A DNA stretch of 11,304 nt from CAJJBL01 sp964519035. GTDB taxonomy: Bacteria > Pseudomonadota > Alphaproteobacteria > Puniceispirillales > Marisalimonadaceae. The notes beneath the pieces were generated by a model, which was not told where the DNA came from, did not search any database, and saw only the letters and a list, made by a program, of their open reading frames with translations. The stretch covers positions 1 to 11,304 of the forward strand of contig CAZFKZ010000046.1 of NCBI GenBank assembly GCA_964519035.1. Reading direction: 5' to 3'. Positions 1 to 7,386 of the stretch are shown here, in pieces; positions within the stretch are counted from its first letter, which is position 1, and every line of letters starts with the position of its first letter. A program made the translations under genes and the position numbers.

Positions 1-666
1 ATTTTTAGATTTACTCAAGCGGGATCTGAAGTTTCTGCTTTATTAGGAAGAATACCTTCTGCAGTTGGATATCAGCCAACTTTAGCTACAGATATGGGTG
101 CTCTTCAGGAACGAATTACAACTACTACAAAAGGATCAATTACTTCTGTTCAAGCTATTTATGTACCTGCTGACGATTTGACAGATCCAGCTCCAGCAGC
201 TTCATTTGCTCACCTAGACGCAACGACTGTTCTTTCAAGACAAATAGCTGAAATTGGTATTTACCCTGCTGTTGATCCATTAGACTCAACCTCTAGGATG
301 TTAGATCCAAGGATTGTTGGTGACGAGCATTATGCTATTGCTAGAAGAGTTCAAGAAGTTCTTCAACAGTATAAATCATTGCAAGACATTATTGCTATTT
401 TAGGAATGGATGAATTGTCAGAAGAAGATAAACTAGTAGTGACTAGAGCACGTAAAATCCAGAGGTTTTTATCCCAACCATTCCATGTTGCAGAAGTGTT
501 CACAGGGTCCCCAGGCGTCTTAGTATCACTTGAAGATACTATTAAAGGTTTTAAAGGGATTACTGAAGGTGAATATGACGACTTACCTGAAGCTGCTTTT
601 TATATGGTTGGAACTATAGAAGAGGCTGTTGAAAAAGCAAAAAAATTAGCTCAAGAAGCAGCTTAA
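1..666 (+). CDS. atpD: F1Fo ATP synthase subunit beta, C-terminal part (5' end outside window)
   Basis: Catalytic beta subunit of the F1 sector, which makes ATP from ADP and phosphate on the cytoplasmic face of the inner membrane. The frame is open from base 1, so the start lies upstream; 221 residues are visible of a family length near 470. An internal ATG at base 94 is not the start, because the 31 residues before it (beginning IFRFTQAGSEVSALLGR) are also conserved beta-subunit sequence. Visible landmarks are GIYPAVDPLDSTSR (the Tyr, about visible residue 88, stacks on the adenine in this family) and the intact DELSEED motif at bases 409-429, the contact with gamma/epsilon and the inhibitory region. 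The P-loop lies in the missing half. atpC follows after 31 bp, as usual at the end of atp operons. Identification is essentially certain. Confidence 0.98.
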   Translation: MFRFTQAGSEVSALLGRIPSAVGYQPTLATDMGALQERITTTTKGSITSVQAIYVPADDLTDPAPAASFAHLDATTVLSRQIAEIGIYPAVDPLDSTSRMLDPRIVGDEHYAIARRVQEVLQQYKSLQDIIAILGMDELSEEDKLVVTRARKIQRFLSQPFHVAEVFTGSPGVLVSLEDTIKGFKGITEGEYDDLPEAAFYMVGTIEEAVEKAKKLAQEAA

Positions 667-686
667 TTAAATATGATTTAACTTAT

Positions 687-693
687 AAGAGGT
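687..693 (+). promoter_or_regulatory. Ribosome binding site of atpC
   Basis: AAGAGGT ends 4 bp before the ATG at 698. It is one of the better Shine-Dalgarno matches in the window and supports that start. It gives atpC its own translation start within the atp message, as there is no overlap with atpD. Confidence 0.7.
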
Positions 694-697
694 AACA

Positions 698-1096
698 ATG
701 GCAGCAACTACTAATTTAGAAATTGTAACACCTTCCATGGTCATTGTTTCTGAGCCAGCTGAAATGGTTGTAATTCCTGGTGCTGACGGAGATATAGGTG
801 CTTTACCAAGGCATTCAAACTTGATGTCAACACTTCATAGAGGTGTGATTGATATTTATAATGAAAATAAAATCACATCTAAAGTTATGATTGATGGTGG
901 AATTGCTGAAATTAATGAAGATTCTATTATAATTTTAGCCGAAAGAGCAGAAAAGCTTGAAAAATCAAATAAACAAGTTTTTCAAGATAAACTCTTGCAA
1001 TTTAAAACTGAAACTAACAATATTGATAAAAATATTGCAGATCAAGCATCTAAAAATGCATCATTTATGCAGGCTGTAATAGATAACATAAGTTAA
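698..1096 (+). CDS. atpC: F1Fo ATP synthase subunit epsilon
   Basis: Epsilon subunit of the F1 central stalk. It couples gamma rotation to the catalytic head, and in many bacteria its C-terminal helices inhibit ATP hydrolysis. The 132 residues match the family length. The N-terminal beta-sandwich (about residues 5-85) has the characteristic pattern VIPGADGDIGALPRHSN, then a Leu-x-x-Gly turn (LHRG) and DGGIAEINEDSIIILAE. Residues from about 88 are polar and helical, as expected of the C-terminal hairpin. It directly follows atpD, is preceded by a good ribosome binding site and is the last gene of the atp operon here. Its TAA stop overlaps the stop of the convergent amidase gene, so transcription must end inside that gene. 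Confidence 0.97.
   Translation: MAATTNLEIVTPSMVIVSEPAEMVVIPGADGDIGALPRHSNLMSTLHRGVIDIYNENKITSKVMIDGGIAEINEDSIIILAERAEKLEKSNKQVFQDKLLQFKTETNNIDKNIADQASKNASFMQAVIDNIS
1093..1096. other. Overlapping convergent stop codons of atpC and the amidase gene
   Basis: The palindrome TTAA supplies both stops: TAA at 1094-1096 on the + strand ends atpC, and TAA read from 1095 to 1093 on the - strand ends the amidase. There is therefore no intergenic DNA between the two transcription units, and no strong hairpin with a T-run was found by eye on either side. Confidence 0.95.
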
Positions 1097-2382
1097 TTGT
1101 TATTTAAAATTTCTTCAATAACTGTTCCTATATCTAAAAGGTTCTGATCCATATTTGTTGAACCGTTTATCATAATTCCCAGAGTAGTGTCTCTGTTTTT
1201 AAAAGGTATTGAAATACTGCATCCGTTCATAAAATTTGCTAATGTGGTATTTTTTAAGGATATTAAATTGGCTTTATCATAAAATGCTGTGTCATTACAA
1301 TCTTTGATTAATGGTGGTTTTATAGTTACGGTAGGCATTAGTAAAAAATGATTACCAAAATTTTCATTATAATTAGTTATCATTTGTTGTCTTATGTTTA
1401 ATAAAAGTGCATATTCAACAGCCTTTACCTCGTTAGCTCTATCCATTCTTTTAAGAATATTAGGATCAATTAGATCTGGTGTTTCTAGATAGGAATCATA
1501 ATATTCTGTTTGGCACTCTACTGCGGCAAATTGCCATAAAGGAATCTTTTTATAACTTTCCAATATTGGGAGATCTACTTCTTCAATATTAATTCCAGCA
1601 TCTATAATTTTTTTCTTAGCTAAGTCAAAACCCTGTTCTACATCAGGTTGAATGTCATCAAATCCAAAATTTTTGGGTATAGTTAAAGTTATATTTTTAC
1701 TTGAATTATTATCTTGAAATATTTTTTTATCTTTTCTCATAACTTCGAAAGCTAGTCTACAAAGCTTTATGTTTTTAGCCATTATTCCTACACTATCAAG
1801 AGTATTAGAAAGAGTTAAGCATCCATTTCTTGAAATGCTATCTTGGGTAGGCTTAAAACCAGTTATGCCAGTATATGCAGCAGGTATTCTTGTTGAGCCA
1901 CCAGTATCTGTTCCTATTGTAATGTCAGCTATCCCAGTTGCAACTGATACGGCTCCACCAGAAGTGGAGCCTCCAGGTACAGAACCTTTATAAATAGGGT
2001 TTTCAGGTGTTCCATAATGTGGATTAATACCTAACCCTGAGTAGGCAAGCTCTGTCATGTTAGTGTGGCCAAATAATAAACCACCTGAATTTCTTAATAA
2101 AGCTATGCATTCTGCATCTTTATTTGATGCTGTAGGATCTATGAATACAGACCCACCTCGCGTTCTATAACCTTTAACATCAAATAAATCTTTAATAGTA
2201 ATTATTAAACCTCTTAAATCCCCATTTTTTAAATTTTTAATATAGTTTAATTGAGATACAAAATCTTGATCGAAGAGCTCAGTAAAAATATTTTCAAATT
2301 TTTGAGGGTGCTCTAATAATAATTTCAGATTTTTTTCTACTTTTTCTTCAAAGTTAGACTCATTAAAATTTTGTTCTATCAT
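1093..2382 (-). CDS. Amidase-signature family hydrolase, substrate unknown
   Basis: A 429-residue enzyme of the amidase signature family, which hydrolyses C-N amide bonds. The family triad is fully present: Lys64 in ITIKDLFDVKG, the cis-Ser Ser139 in PGGSTSGGA and the nucleophile Ser163 in GTDTGGSTR. The two serines are 24 residues apart, as in characterised members. TNMTELAYSGLGINPHYGT (about 108-125) is typical of the stand-alone amidases. It is shorter than GatA (about 480 residues), and no gatB or gatC lies nearby, so the tRNA amidotransferase role is unlikely. No signal peptide is seen, so it is probably cytoplasmic. The gene lies 6 bp downstream of rppH on the same strand, suggesting cotranscription at the end of the block. 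A substrate (a small amide, allophanate or an aryl amide) cannot be chosen from sequence. The family call is firm and the function open. Confidence 0.88.
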   Translation of the reverse strand: MIEQNFNESNFEEKVEKNLKLLLEHPQKFENIFTELFDQDFVSQLNYIKNLKNGDLRGLIITIKDLFDVKGYRTRGGSVFIDPTASNKDAECIALLRNSGGLLFGHTNMTELAYSGLGINPHYGTPENPIYKGSVPGGSTSGGAVSVATGIADITIGTDTGGSTRIPAAYTGITGFKPTQDSISRNGCLTLSNTLDSVGIMAKNIKLCRLAFEVMRKDKKIFQDNNSSKNITLTIPKNFGFDDIQPDVEQGFDLAKKKIIDAGINIEEVDLPILESYKKIPLWQFAAVECQTEYYDSYLETPDLIDPNILKRMDRANEVKAVEYALLLNIRQQMITNYNENFGNHFLLMPTVTIKPPLIKDCNDTAFYDKANLISLKNTTLANFMNGCSISIPFKNRDTTLGIMINGSTNMDQNLLDIGTVIEEILNNN

Positions 2383-2388
2383 ATGAAT

Positions 2389-2904
2389 TTATCCTAAAAG
2401 TGTAGAATTAAAATTATCTAAGATTGGAATGAAAACTTTATTTATTTTTGTATAAACTTCTTTTTTAAAAGAAATAGCTTTTAAAGGTAATTGTTCTGGT
2501 TTAATCCATTCCCAATTTTTAAATTCTGGATTTTGAGTGCTAATATCAATCTCCTTATTATCACCTGTGAATGAAAAAAGTAACCATCTTTGCGATTGCC
2601 CCCTATACATTCCGTTCCAAAGACTATTAGCAAGTTGTAAAGGTATCTCATAATTTAACCATTCAGGGTATTCCGAAATAAACTGAACGCTAACTATACT
2701 AGTTTCTTCTTTTAACTCTCGAAAACCAGCTTCAATAGGTGTTTCACCTTTGTCAATTCCTCCTTGGGGCAATTGCCAAGCTTCTGCTTTATTATCAAGT
2801 CGTTGACCACAAAAAACTTTACCCTCCTTGTTAAAAACCATCAAACCAACACAAGATCGGTATGGTCTTTTTGAAAGAGGAATTTGTGTATTAGAGGTGT
2901 TCAT
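2389..2904 (-). CDS. rppH: RNA pyrophosphohydrolase (Nudix family)
   Basis: Removes pyrophosphate from the 5' triphosphate of mRNA, giving the 5' monophosphate that stimulates RNase E-type decay; it acts in the cytoplasm. The 171-residue protein starts with the RppH-typical YRSCVGLMVFN (15-25) and has WQLPQGGID before the Nudix box. The box runs from Gly48 to Ile70 as GGIDKGE, seven residues, then RELKEE, with the metal-binding Glu63, Glu66 and Glu67 present. The conserved Gly near the box end is Ser69 (EETSI). YPEWLNYEIP and the later WKWI-like NWEWIKPEQLP also fit RppH. Alphaproteobacterial homologues are sometimes named as dinucleoside polyphosphate hydrolases or invasion protein A (IalA). 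The start overlaps the ctpA stop by one base (TAATG), implying coupled translation. Confidence 0.93.
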   Translation of the reverse strand: MNTSNTQIPLSKRPYRSCVGLMVFNKEGKVFCGQRLDNKAEAWQLPQGGIDKGETPIEAGFRELKEETSIVSVQFISEYPEWLNYEIPLQLANSLWNGMYRGQSQRWLLFSFTGDNKEIDISTQNPEFKNWEWIKPEQLPLKAISFKKEVYTKINKVFIPILDNFNSTLLG

Positions 2905-4262
2905 TACTTAATATCATTAGTTTTTTTAAGCAAAACGGTAGAAACGGAACTCGCTTTTTTACTATATAAATTTATGCCACGAATAAGGTCAACAGCTCTA
3001 GAGACTTGATTATCTTGCATAAGTTTTTCTACTTTAGTTAAAGGTTCCTCCTTATTTTTTAAATCTCCATTAGTTTTTGATTCTTTTTTATCTAGAGCAC
3101 CTCTTAAGTTTTCTTCTCTTCTAATTTTAGTATCTTTTTCTTTAATATTGGTAACACCTGCTTCTACTTGTATGTCCGGTTCTATACCTTTTGCCTGAAT
3201 TGACACTCCACTTGGTGTATAATATCTAGCTGTTGTTAATCTCATAGCACCATTTCCAGGTAGTGGGATGATAGATTGAACTGATCCTTTCCCAAAGCTT
3301 CTAGTCCCAATAATTATTGCTCTTGAGTGATCTTTTAAAGCTCCAGCTACGATCTCACTTGCTGATGCAGAACCACTATTAATTAGAACTACAAGGGGTT
3401 TTCCGTTAATAACATCACCTTTTTTGGCAAAAACTCTTGATGCGTCTCCATTTTTTCTACCTTTAGTGGAAACTATTTCTCCACGATCAAGGAATGAGTC
3501 TGAAACAGATATAGATTGATTAAGAAGGCCACCAGGATTATTTCGTAAATCTAAAATTAATCCTTGAAAATTTTTCCCTAACTCACCTTGTATTTTTTTT
3601 ATAGAGCTTTTCATTCCTTCAGTAGTTGTTTCTGAAAAAGTAGTTAACCTTATATAACCAACATTATTAATAATATTATGTCTTACAGATCTAATTTTTA
3701 TAATGTCTCTTTTTATTACTAATTCAAAGGGTTCTTGTTTGTTCCGAACAACAGTTATAGTTACATTGCTTCCAATAGGTCCCCTAAGTTGAGATACTGC
3801 GTCATTTATAGATAGACCTCTTATAGATTCACCATTAATACCAATGATTAAATCACCAGACTGCATACCTGCTAAGGCTGCAGGCGTTTCGTCAATAGGA
3901 GAAACAACTTTAACAACACCGTCCTCCATAGTGATTTCTATACCTAGTCCACCAAAAGTCCCTTTTGTTTTAACTTGCATATCTTTATAAGATTCTGCAC
4001 TAAGATAAGATGAATGAGGATCAAGTGATTGAAGCATTCCAGATATTGCCGATTCTATTAACTCTTTATCTGTAACTTCTTCTACATATTGTTCTTGTAC
4101 TCTTTGGAACACATCTCCAAATAAATTGAGTTGTTTATAAGTTTCTTGACGGTTAGATTGAGCTTCAGAAACATTATTTGGCAAAAAACCTAACGTAGTT
4201 ACAAATAAAGAGAAGATAATTAAAAAAACAAACTTTTTATTTGAATACAAGTTACTAATCAT
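2904..4262 (-). CDS. ctpA: Carboxyl-terminal processing protease, S41 family (CtpA)
   Basis: Exported serine protease of family S41A that trims or degrades periplasmic proteins, often cell-wall enzymes, at their C-termini. The 452 residues begin with a signal peptide: charged N-region to Lys10, hydrophobic 11-27 and a likely cleavage after Ser-Glu-Ala at 34. A helical region with LDPHSSYLS (80-88) is followed by a PDZ domain (about 100-175, with GTFGGLGIEI and AGMQSGDLIIGING) and the catalytic core, with LDLRNNPGG (237-245), Ser300 in GSASASEIVAGAL and Lys325 in SFGKGSVQ. Their spacing of 25 matches the Ser/Lys dyad of this family. The tail from about 372 is charged and low in complexity, ending in an RAVDLIRGI segment. 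It may have its own promoter in the 93-bp gap after gpmI, and it overlaps rppH by one base. Confidence 0.95.
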   Translation of the reverse strand: MISNLYSNKKFVFLIIFSLFVTTLGFLPNNVSEAQSNRQETYKQLNLFGDVFQRVQEQYVEEVTDKELIESAISGMLQSLDPHSSYLSAESYKDMQVKTKGTFGGLGIEITMEDGVVKVVSPIDETPAALAGMQSGDLIIGINGESIRGLSINDAVSQLRGPIGSNVTITVVRNKQEPFELVIKRDIIKIRSVRHNIINNVGYIRLTTFSETTTEGMKSSIKKIQGELGKNFQGLILDLRNNPGGLLNQSISVSDSFLDRGEIVSTKGRKNGDASRVFAKKGDVINGKPLVVLINSGSASASEIVAGALKDHSRAIIIGTRSFGKGSVQSIIPLPGNGAMRLTTARYYTPSGVSIQAKGIEPDIQVEAGVTNIKEKDTKIRREENLRGALDKKESKTNGDLKNKEEPLTKVEKLMQDNQVSRAVDLIRGINLYSKKASSVSTVLLKKTNDIK

Positions 4263-4272
4263 ATTTTATTTT

Positions 4273-4276
4273 TCCT
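4273..4276 (-). promoter_or_regulatory. Ribosome binding site of ctpA
   Basis: On the - strand AGGA lies 10 bases before the ATG at 4262. It is modest, but it is the only purine-rich match upstream, and it supports the chosen start, which also gives an intact signal peptide. Confidence 0.45.
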
Positions 4277-4308
4277 AGGAGATGTTAGCTTAAAGAGTAT
4301 AACTTATA

Positions 4309-4336
4309 ATAATATAGAACAAATAAAAACAGGCAA
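4309..4336 (-). promoter_or_regulatory. Candidate sigma70-type promoter for ctpA-rppH-amidase
   Basis: In the 93-bp gap between gpmI and ctpA the - strand reads TTGCCT (4336-4331), 16 bases, then TATTAT (4314-4309). The boxes match the sigma70 consensus at four and five of six positions. A transcript would start near 4302, about 40 bases before the ctpA ATG, leaving room for its ribosome binding site. The A+T-rich background makes chance matches likely, and no terminator hairpin was seen after gpmI, so readthrough from upstream is the alternative. Confidence 0.35.
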
Positions 4337-4355
4337 GTATTGAAAACTATTTATC

Positions 4356-5888
4356 CTAGGTAATTTCCTTAATTAGCAAAGATTCGCCGTTCATAGAAAG
4401 TGGTTTATTTAATGACATTAGATCTAGTATTGTAGGAGCAATGTCTGATAATTTCCCATCCTTAATTTTTAAATTCTTGTTTTTTGAAATTAAAATCAGA
4501 GGAACTGTATTGCAAGTATGAGCGGTATGAGGTGTATTTGTTTTATCATCCATCATAACTTCACAATTGCCATGATCAGCTGTTAATAACATAACACCGT
4601 TATGTTTTTCTAAAGCTTTAGTGATGTTACCAATGGCTTTATCAACAGTTTCAACAGCTTTTATAGCTGCATTCATGTTCCCAGTATGGCCAACCATATC
4701 AGGATTTGCAAAGTTAATTATAATTAAATCATAGTCATTTGAATTGATGGCTTTGATTAGTGTGTTTTCAACCTCATAAGCCGACATCTCTGGTTTAAGG
4801 TCGTATGTAGAGACTTTAGGTGAAGGTATCATTATTCTTGTTTCTCCAGGAAAAATATTTTCTTTACCCCCGTTAAAAAAAAATGTTACATGAGGATATT
4901 TTTCTGTCTCGGCTAACCTTAATTGTTTTAAATTTGCTTCAGATACAACTTCACCAAGGGTATTTTTTATAATATCTTTTATAAAAATACTTTTCATAAA
5001 CTCCGATAGTTTATCTGAATATTCAGTCATACCTAAAGCATTAGAAAAAAGTGGCTTTTGTTCTTTTTTTTCAAATTCATTAAAATCAGGGTCTAGGAAT
5101 GCAGTTAGTAATTCTCTTACTCTATCAGAACGAAAATTAACCATTAGCAAACTATCACCTTCTTCAACACCTGAATAATCGTCAATTATTGTTGGAGATA
5201 TAAATTCGTCTGTTTCTTCATGTTCATAAGCTAATTTAATAGCAGATGAAATGTTATTAGATTGTCTTAGACCTTTAGCATATGCAATTAAATCAAACGA
5301 TTTCTTTACTCTATCCCATCTATTATCTCTATCCATTGAATAATATCTTCCGATAAGGCTCGCTATTATTGTTTTTTTAGGAAGAGATTTCTCAAATTTT
5401 GTAATAATACTACCAAGCTGTAACGGAGAACTATCGCGACCATCTGCAAAAATATGGATTGCTGTTTTTATCTTTTTTTCTTCTAATAACTTAGCAATAT
5501 TAGTTATGTGATCAATGTGAGAATGGACTCCTCCGTCACTACAAAGTCCCAATAAATGTACAGTTTTATCTTTTTTATGTTTGGAAATAAAATCACTAAA
5601 GGTTTTATTTGATTTTACTTCATCATTTGCAAATGCTTGGTTGATTTTAGGGAGAGTTTGAAGAGTAACCCTTCCTGAACCTAGGTTCATGTGCCCAACC
5701 TCAGAGTTACCAACTTGACCAATAGGTAATCCAACATATTCACCAGAGGCTTCAAGAGAAGAATACGAAAATCGTTTAGATAAATCATCTACATTAGGTG
5801 TTTTAGCCTGAGCTACAGCATTATAATTTTTATTTTCATTTATACCCCATCCATCCATGATGCATAATACTACAGGTTTGTTTTTCAT
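4356..5888 (-). CDS. gpmI: 2,3-bisphosphoglycerate-independent phosphoglycerate mutase
   Basis: Interconverts 3-phosphoglycerate and 2-phosphoglycerate in glycolysis and gluconeogenesis, using two metal ions (Mn) and a phosphoserine intermediate; cytoplasmic. The 510 residues are full length for the family. Asp12 in CIMDGWG and the nucleophile Ser62 in GNSEVGHMNLGSGR are present. The substrate domain shows HSHIDH (122-127), FADGRDSSP (148-155), GRYYSMDRDNRWDR (180-193) and NFRSDR (251-256). The phosphatase domain returns with NPDMVGHTG (Asp397, His401), ADHGN (Asp438, His439) and PHTAHT (His457). It lies 18 bp after rlmH in the same direction; an AGGA directly abuts the ATG, so a TGGA nine bases upstream is the more likely ribosome site. 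It is the only glycolytic gene in the block. Confidence 0.97.
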   Translation of the reverse strand: MKNKPVVLCIMDGWGINENKNYNAVAQAKTPNVDDLSKRFSYSSLEASGEYVGLPIGQVGNSEVGHMNLGSGRVTLQTLPKINQAFANDEVKSNKTFSDFISKHKKDKTVHLLGLCSDGGVHSHIDHITNIAKLLEEKKIKTAIHIFADGRDSSPLQLGSIITKFEKSLPKKTIIASLIGRYYSMDRDNRWDRVKKSFDLIAYAKGLRQSNNISSAIKLAYEHEETDEFISPTIIDDYSGVEEGDSLLMVNFRSDRVRELLTAFLDPDFNEFEKKEQKPLFSNALGMTEYSDKLSEFMKSIFIKDIIKNTLGEVVSEANLKQLRLAETEKYPHVTFFFNGGKENIFPGETRIMIPSPKVSTYDLKPEMSAYEVENTLIKAINSNDYDLIIINFANPDMVGHTGNMNAAIKAVETVDKAIGNITKALEKHNGVMLLTADHGNCEVMMDDKTNTPHTAHTCNTVPLILISKNKNLKIKDGKLSDIAPTILDLMSLNKPLSMNGESLLIKEIT

Positions 5889-5906
5889 TCCTAATATTCC
5901 ATTATT

Positions 5907-6359
5907 TTATTTATGATAAGGATGACCTTTTAATATAGTATCTATTCTATAAATTTGTTCTGCAACCATCATTTTTACCATTTGGTGAGGCCATGTTAGT
6001 CGACCTAAGGCAAGAGTTTTATCGGCCTTTTCTTTAATTTCTTTTCCATTTCCATAAGCTCCGCCAATTACAAAATTTATGGTTGAAAAATTACTATCTT
6101 CCCAATCGGATACTATGTCGGCTAATTCATTACTTGAAAAATTTGTCCCTTGTTCATCTAGAAGTATTAATTTACCATTTGAAGGAGTTAATTTTATTAA
6201 TTTAGATCCCTCTTCTTTTAATCTTAACTCAAGATTTTTCGTTTTTACTTCGCATGGATTAATAATAATATTACTGAGTCTTCTTAAGTATTTTTTGGTG
6301 ATTATTTCTTCTTCACTAGATGGTTTAGATTTACCTGCAAAAGAAATCATATATTTCAT
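5907..6359 (-). CDS. rlmH: 23S rRNA (pseudouridine-1915-N3)-methyltransferase
   Basis: SPOUT-fold methyltransferase that methylates N3 of pseudouridine 1915 (E. coli numbering) in helix 69 of 23S rRNA, using S-adenosylmethionine on assembled 70S ribosomes. At 150 residues it is close to the family's 155. Signature parts are LLDEQG (66-71) with the following SS, FVIGGAYGNG (96-105) from the knotted cofactor site, LTWPHQMVKMMVAEQIYR (121-138) and the C-terminal GHPYHK, which is almost invariant in the family and shows that the end is intact. The ATG overlaps the rsfS stop by four bases (ATGA), and the rsfS-rlmH pairing is itself widely conserved, supporting both calls. Confidence 0.95.
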   Translation of the reverse strand: MKYMISFAGKSKPSSEEEIITKKYLRRLSNIIINPCEVKTKNLELRLKEEGSKLIKLTPSNGKLILLDEQGTNFSSNELADIVSDWEDSNFSTINFVIGGAYGNGKEIKEKADKTLALGRLTWPHQMVKMMVAEQIYRIDTILKGHPYHK

Positions 6360-6736
6360 TTTTTAGCTTCAACTTGATCCAAGATATTGTCTTTTTGGTT
6401 TTTTGCCCACATTTTTTCAAGACTATAAAAATCTCTAACTTCAGGTCTAAACAAATGGATTAAAATATCTTTAGCATCAATAAGAACCCAGTCTCCATTC
6501 GACATACCTTCTGGGGAAGGGGTGCGAAGTCCAATTTCTTTATATTTTTTTACAAGATTATCAGCCATTGAAGTAACCTGTTTAGCTGAATTGCCACTGG
6601 CCACTATCATATAATCAGCAATACTACTTCTTCCTTCAAGATTTATACTCATTATATCAATTGCTTTATCATCTTCTAATGCATCCAAGGTTAACTTTAA
6701 CAAGTTCTTAGAAGAAGAATATTTTATTTTTTTCAT
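6356..6736 (-). CDS. rsfS: Ribosomal silencing factor RsfS
   Basis: Binds uL14 on the 50S subunit and blocks 30S joining, lowering translation under starvation. The 126-residue protein carries the DUF143/Iojap pattern throughout: ADYMIVASGNSAKQV (40-54), EGMSNGDWVLIDAKD (76-90) and HLFRPEVRDFYSLEKMW (94-110). The C-terminal 16 residues are a lysine-rich tail. It starts two bases after the nadD stop, with an AGGT site lying inside the nadD end, and overlaps rlmH by four bases. Translation of the three genes is thus probably coupled. Confidence 0.95.
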   Translation of the reverse strand: MKKIKYSSSKNLLKLTLDALEDDKAIDIMSINLEGRSSIADYMIVASGNSAKQVTSMADNLVKKYKEIGLRTPSPEGMSNGDWVLIDAKDILIHLFRPEVRDFYSLEKMWAKNQKDNILDQVEAKK

Positions 6737-6738
6737 GT

Positions 6739-7386
6739 TTATTTACCTACTTGATTGATAGAATTTAAATGTCTAATTTTTGTTGATGATATAGCCAATA
6801 ATTTTTTCTTAAGAAAAACCCATTTTGGTTTTTTTTGCAAATATAAAAGTTTACTTTTTGATGAGTTCAATTTTTTCCCAAGAAAAATCAAATCTTTCCC
6901 ATTTATTATAAATTTAGAATAACCAGGTCTTTGTATAACTGCAATATGCATTTTTTTTGTAATTTTAGATGGGTTAATCCATTTATTAAAACTTTTTAAT
7001 ATATCACTACCCATTAACCATATAAATTTAGCATTTCGAGATTTATTAGTTAAAAATAATACAGTTTTATATGACATAAAGAGATTATTTTTTTCTTCAA
7101 TATCAAGAACCTTGATAAAATTATGATTTGCAGTCAACTTTCTAGCTTGATTTAACCTTTTCCCAAATTCTTCCATTCCGAAACTAGATTTAAGTCTGTT
7201 TTGAGGAGCAACAAGCCACCAAACTTCGTCTAAACCAAGTGATAATTTTGCTACTTGGCTAATATGTATGTGTCCATCATGAGCTGGATTAAAGGATCCA
7301 CCCAATATACCAATTTTCCTATTTCTTAAATAACTAAAACATGAAGCTATATTATTTTTAAAAGAACTTTGATTTTTATTAATCAC
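6739..7386 (-). CDS. nadD: Nicotinate-nucleotide adenylyltransferase, GTG start
   Basis: Transfers AMP from ATP to nicotinate mononucleotide, giving deamido-NAD, the next-to-last step of NAD synthesis; cytoplasmic. The nucleotidyltransferase motif GGSFNPAHDGHIHI is at 29-42, VWWLVAPQNRLK follows, WLMGSDILKSFNKW holds the substrate region (MGSD where MGAD is usual) and ISSTKIR at 199-205 is the second phosphate-binding motif. The protein ends ten residues later, which is short but compatible with alphaproteobacterial members. The start is GTG (7386-7384): no ATG occurs between it and the GGSFNP motif. This gives an eight-base overlap with the proA end. The 24-residue lead before the motif is longer than usual, and a non-canonical later start cannot be excluded. 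Confidence 0.92.
   Translation of the reverse strand: MINKNQSSFKNNIASCFSYLRNRKIGILGGSFNPAHDGHIHISQVAKLSLGLDEVWWLVAPQNRLKSSFGMEEFGKRLNQARKLTANHNFIKVLDIEEKNNLFMSYKTVLFLTNKSRNAKFIWLMGSDILKSFNKWINPSKITKKMHIAVIQRPGYSKFIINGKDLIFLGKKLNSSKSKLLYLQKKPKWVFLKKKLLAISSTKIRHLNSINQVGK

Noticed and set aside
1052..1071. Small hairpin TGCAT/ATGCA with five T on the - strand, considered as a terminator for the amidase gene
   Set aside because: Only five base pairs, lies in the atpC coding region, and such short A+T-rich hairpins are expected by chance here.
1140..1164. GGTTC/GAACC inverted repeat just after atpC, considered as the atp operon terminator
   Set aside because: Five base pairs with a 15-base loop and no following T-run; not a credible intrinsic terminator.
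1093..2382. Amidase considered as GatA of the Glu-tRNA(Gln) amidotransferase
   Set aside because: About 50 residues shorter than GatA, no gatB or gatC beside it, and its TNMTELAYSGLG motif fits stand-alone amidases.
4274..4360. Two CCTAGG hexamers flanking the gpmI-ctpA gap, considered as a scar of a deleted gene
   Set aside because: The hexamer occurs a third time inside gpmI and one copy overlaps the gpmI stop codon; six bases are too few to claim recombination.
5676..5689. A 14-bp perfect palindrome, TGAACCTAGGTTCA
   Set aside because: It encodes the conserved MNLGS part of the gpmI active-site motif; a chance palindrome under coding constraint, with no second copy of the full sequence in the window.
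6079..6366. A 95-codon + strand open frame opposite rlmH, and similar short frames at 1769-1993, 8361-8621 and 9188-9394
   Set aside because: All are antisense to well-supported genes and have no recognisable domains or spacing of their own; hydrophobic runs arise from the complement of Lys/Asn-rich codons.
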